Made by a program: the position numbers and the translations under genes
Notes under the pieces: generated by a model
Database searches by the model: none
The model's input: only the letters and a program-made list of their open reading frames with translations
What the model was told of the DNA's origin: nothing
Assembly: GCA_030762935.1 (NCBI GenBank)
Contig: CM060890.1
Span: forward strand, 62,374,765-62,438,764
Reading direction: 5' to 3'
Source of the DNA: Hymenopus coronatus
Lineage: Eukaryota > Arthropoda > Insecta > Mantodea > Hymenopodidae
Length of the DNA stretch: 64,000 nucleotides
Part shown: piece by piece, positions 57,712-64,000 of the stretch
How the letters are laid out: each line of letters opens with the position of its first letter
Position numbering within the stretch: the stretch's first letter is position 1

Positions 57712-58891
57712 GGGAGGGCTGATAAGCCCCGTGCCTCACACAGATATGGCACCACTAGGCCAGTTAGACGGTAGCATGGTATAATTTATCTCTAGACTAG
57801 CTCGCATCCATAGTTACAGGTCAATAGCTTGCTTAGTTTTTGAGTGACTAGACCACTTTAGAGTTTTCATGAAAATGGCGGATATACAAAAACGAGCAGT
57901 GATTAAATGCTTCCATTTGAAAGACCTAATGCCTAAAGAAATCAAGGAGGAACTGGACAGTTCATGGAAAGACTCTGCCCCTTCGTATTCAATGATTAAA
58001 AGGTGGATTGCAAAGTTTAAAATGGGACGTACGCGTACTAGTGATGAGCCTCGCTCTAGACGCTCTGTAGAAGTTACAACTCCAGAGATCGTTGAAGAAA
58101 TTCATCGTTTATTAAGTCTGGAAGACCGAAGATTAAAGTTGTTTGAGATAGCAGACGCTATAAACATTTCAAAAGAACGTGCAGGTAATATTTTAAGTAA
58201 TGTTTTGGGCTTTCACAAGGTCTGCGCAAGATGGGTGCCGTGTTTTTTGACACCTGATCAAATGTTGCAAAGAAAAACTATTAACAATGTGGAGCTCTAC
58301 CTTAAAAATCCAATAATTTTTTTGAGACGGCCTTTTACCATGGATGAAATTTGGAAACATCTATACGCTCCAGAAAGTAAATCACTATCAAAACAGTAGA
58401 TTCCGCCAGGTGAACCAACTCCAAAAAAGGCAAAGACAATTTTCTCAGCTAACAAGTGTATGGCCAGTGCTTTCTGGGATGCACAGGGAATTATTTTTAT
58501 TGATTACTTGGAAAAGGGTTAAAGTATCAGTGCTGACTACTACGCAAGCTAACTGCAACGTTTGAGTGATGAGGTGAAAAGAAAAAGGCCTCATTTGGCA
58601 AAAAATAAATAAATAAATAAAATTGAGTCATCACGACAATGTGTGAATTAAAGTTCGAATTGCTTGAACAAATACAACCTCAAAAAATTTCTTGTAAAAC
58701 CAACATTTTACAGCAAATCGGAGGTTATTTATGCGTTAAGCAGCTATTTTGAGGATATTGATAAATCGCACTACAGAAATGGTTTAATTAAATTAAAATA
58801 CCTATATGAAAAGTGTATTAACGTTTCTGGAGATTATGTGGAGAAATAAAGCAAAAACAAAAATTTAAATGCGGGACTTATCAGCTGACCC
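57712..58891 (+). mobile_element. Mariner element, 1180 bp, TIRs and TA duplication
   Basis: The left terminal repeat GGGAGGGCTGATAAGCCCCG starts at 57712. The reverse complement of the right end, GGGTCAGCTGATAAGTCCCG, matches it at 16 of 20 positions. TA flanks the element on both sides (57710-57711 and 58892-58893), as expected for mariner target-site duplication. The length is typical for the family. It sits inside a Rep-A copy. It carries one broken transposase gene on the plus strand. Confidence 0.9.
57869..58852 (+). pseudogene. Mariner transposase, inactivated
   Basis: The frame opens at 57869 with KMADIQKRAVIKCFHLKD and runs 176 codons to a stop at 58397-58399. The first HTH (residues about 5-50) includes the SYSMIKRWIAKFKMGRT segment. 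The linker TSDEPRSRRSVEVTTPEIVE and the second HTH (EDRRLKLFEIADAINISKER) are clear. TMDEIW holds the first catalytic Asp. The stop replaces the Trp of 'KQW'. The same frame continues through GEPTPKKAKT, MASAFWDAQGIIFIDYLEKG (second Asp) and two more stops. SHHDN with the third motif is in another frame near 58626-58640. About 60 bp of the following PYSPDL region is missing, and the C-terminus LKKFLV...YFEDIDKSHYRNGL...GDYVEK is open at 58682-58849. With at least three stops, a frameshift and a deletion it cannot encode an active enzyme. Confidence 0.92.
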
Positions 58892-59383
58892 TAGTATTGG
58901 CTTCCATGTAAATAGAAAGGAAAATGTATATAATATAATTTGTGTATTTTAACGAACACTACATTCTCTATGAAGTAAGTTTTTGTGTAACTCTTACGGT
59001 TTACCAGTTATGCAAAGTTTCTCAAAATACATCCAGAATAAAGATGTCTTCCCAGAAAATTCAAGATATACATTTTCTTTCTCATGTACATATCTTTAAT
59101 ATACGACATTTTAATCAAAATCGTTAAGAGTATTTTTGAGAAAATTATAATTTTCGAAAATTTTCCGTGTAAAGGGTAGTTGGGTGTGGGGAATTGTATT
59201 GAAAATGTTCGTGTCGCATCCTTGGAAGATACTGAACTTAAATACCAAGTTTGGTATTTGACGGACTTTTCGTTTTTAAGCTATGCTACCAACAGACACA
59301 CACAGACACACATATTCACCACACACCCTAACAGACAGACAGACTGACAGATCGACACAGCACGGACATTTTTCTAACAGTGC

Positions 59384-59404
59384 TTTTTTTTTTTTTTTTT
59401 TTTT
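59384..59404. repeat. (T)21 run in Rep-A copy 25
   Basis: A T homopolymer at the place where other minus-strand copies read 'gctttttgg'. Confidence 0.9.
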
Positions 59405-59512
59405 GTATTTTGGAGCTCTCAAAACCTATATTTCCGGTGTAATCTCGGTATCCAATTTTAGGGGGCAGTACAATACCGTCTGTATACACTACGTACGTAT
59501 AGAGAAAGTAAC

Positions 59513-59845
59513 AAACTTGCGAATTTCTTGAAAAGTTAGTAGTTTGAAACCAATAGTTGAAAGCAAGTCATTATAAGTTCTGTTTGGAATAATATAATAA
59601 ATGCTAAACATACGCAGGTAATACATTGCCTTTATTCTCCGTGAAACTATAGGTGGTGACAGTTCCAGAGTGTTTACATGGAACACTTATATTCTTTATA
59701 ACAATAACAGTAATAATAATAGTATTATATTATTTTATATTACATTATATGTTATTATTATATTATTTCTATGTGCCAAAACTATGGGAATTTCCTTGCC
59801 ATCTCGGCACGTGTGTGAACAGCTTGCTTTCCATCGTTTATAGCT
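59513..59845. other. No recognised feature
   Basis: AT-rich sequence with an ATT/TTA-rich part near 59700-59770. Confidence 0.35.
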
Positions 59846-59848
59846 GAC

Positions 59849-60240
59849 TGTTGAGCGTGTTCGGTCGGCTGCCTTTAAGTAGTCGTACTCAAATTGTCTC
59901 AAATGTAAATTTAACATCAGCGAGCGAGCGCCACAAATATCACACCTGTGTGTTAAGTATACACGTGCGAATCAATAATGACTTTTACTTCTGGAAAATT
60001 CTTGCCAAGTGATCGAAAGGTATAAAAAGGGGGAAACATCCCCAACAACTTTAAATCCTATAATCCCTTGGGCAGGTACATGACTAGTACAGCTTCGGAC
60101 TGTTCTCAGTCTACTATCGCTCGACGTCACAGTGTTCGCTTTAGACTGTGAGTGCTGAGCGTACAGCTACAGTTTGTAGGAGCCGTAACGAGCGTCGTAA
60201 TGACGAGAGTTTAAACTGTGCCATGTCTTTAAGGCATGGC
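59849..60240 (+). promoter_or_regulatory. Candidate solo LTR or promoter, TATA box on plus strand
   Basis: A GC-balanced segment between AT-rich stretches begins TGTTGAGCG and has a strong TATA box (tataaaaagg, 60021-60030). A start-site-like region rich in CpG lies downstream (60100-60210), and a palindrome, catgtctttaaggcatg, near 60222-60238. The layout resembles an LTR with U3, R and U5, but there is no second copy and no visible flanking duplication. A host promoter is the alternative. Confidence 0.3.
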
Positions 60241-60269
60241 CTGTAGGAAAACAAGAGAGATGAAGCGAA

Positions 60270-60542
60270 ACGTCACTTTCCCGTTTGAGAAGAGTATAAG
60301 TAATTTAAAATTGAAACGTATCACAAGGAATTACCCAGAAACGGTCAGTTCCACATAAAAATCGTATTTGAAATAATTTATGTGCTTTAAGAAGATGTTC
60401 ATTTTTTGTGTAGTAAGTTTTTGTCTATCTATCTCTTACGGTGATTTAGCAAATCTCATCCGGAGAAAATAGGTCTTCAGAGGCTATTCCCAGAAAAGTC
60501 AAAATATAAAGTTTATTTGTGATGTAAATATCTTTTACAGAG
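60270..60542 (-). mobile_element. Rep-A copy 26, inner fragment, antisense
   Basis: Homology runs from 'cccgtttgagaagagtataag' to 'aaatatctttta'. Both ends are missing. The candidate LTR segment lies directly to the left. Confidence 0.75.
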
Positions 60543-61688
60543 CTGTTTATATGGTTCTAACAAAGTCTGCTCCACCTTCTACCAGCGACAAAAAACTGTT
60601 TTCCGAGCGTAATTCTGGCTACTGGATTAACAGAATGCTTTATTTCCCCCAAAGCATAATCAACTGCCGAAGGTAGCATTATAGCTTCAAGCTTATATTT
60701 TCATACTACACCACGGTTTTTGTAATCGTTTTCTTGTTGCAGTTTAGTAGCAGCAAAAACTATAACCCTAGTGTCCATGTAGATGTTGAGAATGTGATAA
60801 CGGCCGTCTAATTTAGTCACTCATGCAAATACGTAATTATTCAATCTTTCTCATGAAGACCAAACTATGTTGTATTAAGTTAGCCTTTCCTTGAGTAGGA
60901 GTCTAGCCAACTTTTTCTTAAAACTGGTACGTGAACAACCCTATCATTTTACACCGTGCATTCGGTTAGTTTTTACGACCCTCTGAATTGTTTTTCGAGC
61001 TAGCCATATAGAGAACTAATACCGGCTGGTTAGATTCAAAAGTTGGTTAGTTTACTGAGAGAAAAACACTATTGCGATCTAGTGCAACCAACCAAACTTT
61101 AATATTTGTGTATCTCGTCTTCCGCTTAAATCGGCACAGAAAACCTTTCTTGTACTGCTTCAATATTTTAACCCTGCAAACCTTAAACTTGTAAACTGGT
61201 GGTAGATCTATAAGGATTATATTTATAGTAACATTTTGAAACTCTTGTTTTGTAGCATCAGTTTCTTCGTATTTTCCCCCTTTACACTTTCTCAAGTTTC
61301 TCTCATATAAGTTTAACGCACTTCCATGCTTCTGTTGTTTCACATACATAATTAATTTCTGACATATTTGCCCTGCAGTCGCATTTTAATTAATTAATTA
61401 ATTTTAGTACAAAGGGACTTTATTTTTAATGCTCTATTTTAACATGACATCATCTGGTTTTCTTTCTACAACTAGACTGTTTTAAAGGGGAAACATTAAT
61501 AACAAAATGGTTTTGGTTAAATATTGCATAACCTGAGCAGATGCTATATACGAGTACTTATAAGGATTAAACTATATTGTCTTATTTGTTGCATTACAAC
61601 CATTGGATGCAAAGTCATGGCACCCAGAAAACTAAAAATTAGGTACTTGAATATGTATTGTAAGATTTTCAAATCAAAGCGTTAGTTT
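60543..61688. other. No recognised feature
   Basis: About 1.1 kb without a match. A 100-codon minus-strand frame (61349-61047) is Lys-rich and has no motif I recognise. Confidence 0.35.
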
Positions 61689-61689
61689 T

Positions 61690-61912
61690 GATATTTAAAG
61701 TACGACATGATAATTATGTATTTTTCGTTTTTTAGCTATGCTGCCCACGACACACATACACACACATATACACGCACGGACATTTTTCTAAAAATGTTTT
61801 TTTCTGAATTCAGGCAGTATCAATACATATGAAATCCGGTATCGAATTTGTGGGTGCAATACAATACCTTCTCTATACACCATGTACATAGTACGTGTGG
61901 AGAAAATAAAAA
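61690..61912 (-). mobile_element. Rep-A copy 27, left-end part, antisense
   Basis: The segments 'tttttagctatgctgcccacgacac' and, at the end, 'accatgtacatagtacgtgtggagaaaataaa' (61880-61911) show the GT block and left palindrome. Confidence 0.8.
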
Positions 61913-63000
61913 TTATGAGATAAACAGTTGAGTGTTGTTTTTGGGAACTAAGCGAAAAATTTTTACCATCGCAGGTTCATAATTTGCAGTGAAGAATGCA
62001 GAATGGAACTTCCTTGAAAATTACGTAGCATTTTCTCGTTTTTGTTTCCTGACAGTTTTTTCCAATTGAAGTATGTTTCTGATTTGCTGGCACTCTTAGT
62101 ACTTTTCGTGCATGTCTTGCTCAGTTAAATCGTTCACTGGCATACTGATTTGTATTCGTCCAATAACACCTCAGTCTAGGTTTTATGTCATCATTAAAGG
62201 TAATGACAACATTATTGCCGTTATTTGAACTATTAGCAAAAAATCCGTATTTGGGACGGTTTCCAAATGTTTGAATTTATGTTCCTTTGGAATTGTATTC
62301 TCCCAAAACACCATGTTATAAGATACATCCATCAATAAAAGACTGCTTAATGAACTTAATGTTTGGCTGTTCTTGTGTCTTTATTGAGGAACTGTTTTTT
62401 CAGTAACAGCTGCTTTTGAAGAGTACACCACATATCTACCGAGTCAGGTGAATCAGGTGTTTTGTCTGGGACAGACATTTGGGAGGGTGTGGGATCGGTT
62501 TACAGCGGCCAACATCTCTGACTCATAAGTTTTTCGGTTGCTTTTGAAGTCACTAGGTGAATTTTGGGGAGATTTCTTCACTCCGCCGACCTGCCTGCCC
62601 CTTCATTTCATCACAAATGGTCTCTTTTAGAGTTTTAAGTCTCGATGAGAACTGCGACAGAGACACCTTCCGTGTAGGTGACTGCGCCCTGGAAATACAG
62701 CTCTCGGCGGCGGTGGTTGTATATGGACTCAGGTGGTCAATTGGGGACTGAGCCACGGACTCCTGGTACTTCCCGCATCAAGATAAAGAACTGTTTGTGA
62801 ACTGTTAGGGCCTTCCACGGCGGCTTTCTCCCTGTCTGGGTGTCCGCCACCCTTTGAAATTACACTCACCTCATTCTCTCCTTCAAGGGTCCAACGTACA
62901 ATAAGCCAACGGCTGCAGTGCGGAATATCCTTCCGTAAAACACACCACACACGCACACACATATATGTGTGGGTGTTTTTTCTTTTGGATATAATCAAGA
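61913..63000. other. Unassigned; GC-richer part 62540-62960
   Basis: The first 600 bp are AT-rich. The segment 62540-62960 is richer in G+C, with overlapping frames of 64-99 codons in several phases and no recognised motif. It may be the body of the element whose tRNA-like head lies at 63020. Confidence 0.35.
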
Positions 63001-63020
63001 CATGATCGACAGCCTCTTTG

Positions 63021-63110
63021 TCGACTATCTCTCGAGTGGTCAGCGTGTTGGTTTCTCATCCAGATGTCCTGAGCTCGAATCACGGCCGGGATGGGGATTA
63101 TTTTTTTAAT
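63021..63110 (+). mobile_element. tRNA-like SINE head (SINE-I)
   Basis: An A-box-like 'tctcgagtggtcagcgtg' (63029-63046) and a B-box-like 'gagctcgaatcacg' (63071-63084) are spaced as in a tRNA, followed by T8 (63101-63108). A LINE fragment starts right behind. Confidence 0.6.
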
Positions 63111-63111
63111 G

Positions 63112-63330
63112 CTGACCACTAACAAATCTCTCATTCGTCCTATAACCTCATACGCTGCTCCTGTGTGGTGTACGGTGAGCAAAACTCATACAAGGTTATA
63201 CAACATAAACTTTTCGCACTATCACCAAGGCTTCATGGTTCATAAAAAATCACCAGCTCCACCAGGAATTATAAATTCTCACCATTCAACAATACTTCAA
63301 ATTGCTGTCAAAAATTCTTCATTAGACTAA
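63112..63330 (+). pseudogene. Non-LTR retrotransposon ORF2 fragment
   Basis: The frame reads LTTNKSLIRPITSYAAPVWC followed by TVSKTHTRLYNI. This fits the conserved 'LYK.LIRP...Y..PVW....KTHI..LQ..QN' segment that lies C-terminal of the reverse-transcriptase palm in Jockey-like LINE proteins. About 35 residues match in pattern. After that the reading becomes unlike the family, although it stays open to 63330. No catalytic YADD-type motif or endonuclease is present, so this is a truncated, dead copy. Confidence 0.55.
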
Positions 63331-63509
63331 TCGAAGTTCCAGGAGTTAAAACATTTCACATTTCACTTCAATTGACTTCAGAAGAGAAGATTAAAAAGAA
63401 AACTGCCTCAAGAATTCCTCTTCAGTGATTCAAAGACAGTAATTTTGCAGTCTAAATATTAGGTTCACTCATTCATATCTTCATAGCATATACTTATAAT
63501 CCTTACCCA

Positions 63510-63652
63510 TTTTTACTTTCTCCATACGCACTATGTACATAGTGTATAGAGAAAATATTGCACTCCACCAAAAAATTCGATACCGAGATCTCACCGGAAA
63601 TATATGTTTTAGGGTCCCCAATATCCAAAAAAAGCATTTGCACAAAAAGGTC

Positions 63653-63695
<43 letters not shown>

Positions 63696-64000
63696 GTGTG
63701 TCTGTGAACACGATAACTCAAAAACGAAAAGTCGGTAAAATACCAAACTTGGTATTTAAGTTTAGTATCTTCCAGGGATGCGACACGAAGATTTTGAGAA
63801 AAATCCCCCCACCCCCAACTACCCTTTACATGGAACTTTTTTCGAAAATTTTGATTTTCTCAAAAATGGCTCTAACGATTTTGATTAAAATTTCGGATAT
63901 TAAACATATTTACCTGACAAATGAAATGTATATCTTGAATTTTGTGGGAATAGCCTCTGAAGAGTAGTTTATTCTGAATGAATTTTACTAAATTTTGAAT
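63510..64000 (+). mobile_element. Rep-A copy 28, best-preserved left half, cut by window end
   Basis: The left end starts with 'tttttactttctccatacg'. The palindrome CACTATGTACATAGTG is at 63529-63544 and extends with mismatches to 63516-63554. Family order follows: 'ttgcactccaccaaaaaattcgatacc', the GT site (63655-63693), 'cacgataactcaaaaacg', 'ataccaaacttggtatttaag', 'gggatgcgacacgaag', 'ccctttacatgg', 'ggctctaacgattttgattaaaat' and 'gtgggaatagcctctgaag'. A 144-codon frame (63533-63967) crosses it, but the same frame has stops in the other copies, so I do not read it as coding. Confidence 0.9.
63655..63693. repeat. (GT)n microsatellite inside Rep-A
   Basis: About 19 uninterrupted GT units at the Rep-A GT site. 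Confidence 0.95.

Larger units (their letters stand above)
57580..59512 (-). mobile_element. Rep-A copy 25, host of the mariner insertion
   Basis: The right end 'aacctgatgtgttccactcacctgactttcgctac' starts at 57587 and runs to 57711. It resumes after the mariner at 58892 ('tagtattggcttcc') and, after an internal deletion, continues to the left end near 59490-59512. This shows the mariner is younger than this Rep-A copy. Confidence 0.85.

Noticed and set aside
63533..63967. 144-codon frame across Rep-A
   Set aside because: Other Rep-A copies have stops and frameshifts in the same frame. It also encodes a Val/Cys run from the GT microsatellite.
1..64000. Octopus or squid origin
   Set aside because: I considered it because of the many tRNA-SINEs, but the very abundant cephalopod SINE I would expect in 64 kb is not seen. 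The assignment stays open.

Overview
The window looks like AT-rich, intergenic animal DNA (about one third G+C by eye). I recognise no intact host protein-coding gene. What can be identified is almost entirely mobile DNA and its remains. The DNA transposons are of mariner and Tc1 type with metazoan-style transposases, and there are many tRNA-derived SINEs of several unrelated families, long microsatellites and minisatellites. A tract of about 12 AACCT/TTAGG pentamers (5668-5728) matches the arthropod telomere unit and, with the Tc1 style, leans towards an arthropod. That is an inference. I could not name the species, and a mollusc or other invertebrate is not excluded.

The dominant component is one interspersed repeat, called Rep-A here (a local name). 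I count about 28 copies or fragments on both strands, together about 16 kb or a quarter of the window. A consensus-length copy is about 0.8-0.95 kb and no shared reading frame survives across copies. The left end is an imperfect 40-bp palindrome centred on CACTATGTACATAGTG, preceded by ACTTTCTCTAC. The right end carries GTAGAGAAAGT, which is the inverted repeat of that motif, then a small hairpin and CATCAGATTTTT. One copy (41053-41802) has the right-end sequence inverted at its left end, giving terminal inverted repeats of about 38 bp. I read Rep-A as a non-autonomous, MITE-like DNA transposon. A GT-rich site at a fixed internal position has repeatedly grown into microsatellites.

Layout. 1-9.5 kb: Rep-A copies, two SINEs, a 520-bp polypyrimidine tract and the TTAGG-type tract. 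9.5-15 kb: mostly unassigned sequence with several SINEs and a TATA-bearing LTR-like segment on the minus strand. 15-23 kb: Rep-A copies, a decayed HTH transposase (minus strand, 18.1-18.4 kb) and a tandem SINE pair. 23.8-25.3 kb: a minisatellite of about 57 bp that runs into a SINE head which looks like its source. 26.3-27.5 kb: a 99-bp minisatellite that stays open in one frame. 27.65-28.46 kb: a 325-bp-arm inverted repeat with one internal segment flipped. 28.5-29.1 kb: SINEs. 30.8-32.2 kb: a decayed Tc1 transposase. 33.2-33.4 kb: a mariner remnant. 34-37.5 kb: SINEs, a less repetitive and more GC-balanced island, and a duplicated ATT-microsatellite unit. 37.5-42 kb: a dense run of Rep-A. 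42-47.5 kb: unassigned. 47.5-64 kb: dense Rep-A, including a nested 1.18-kb mariner with terminal inverted repeats and a TA duplication (57712-58891), a 55-bp minisatellite, and at the right end a tRNA-like head next to a LINE reverse-transcriptase fragment.

The genes here do not work together as a pathway. The biology on view is genome decay and repeat turnover: nested insertions, SINE-seeded satellites and microsatellites seeded inside a transposon. Coordinates of repeat edges were judged by eye and are good to roughly 5-30 bp unless a terminal repeat or target duplication is given.
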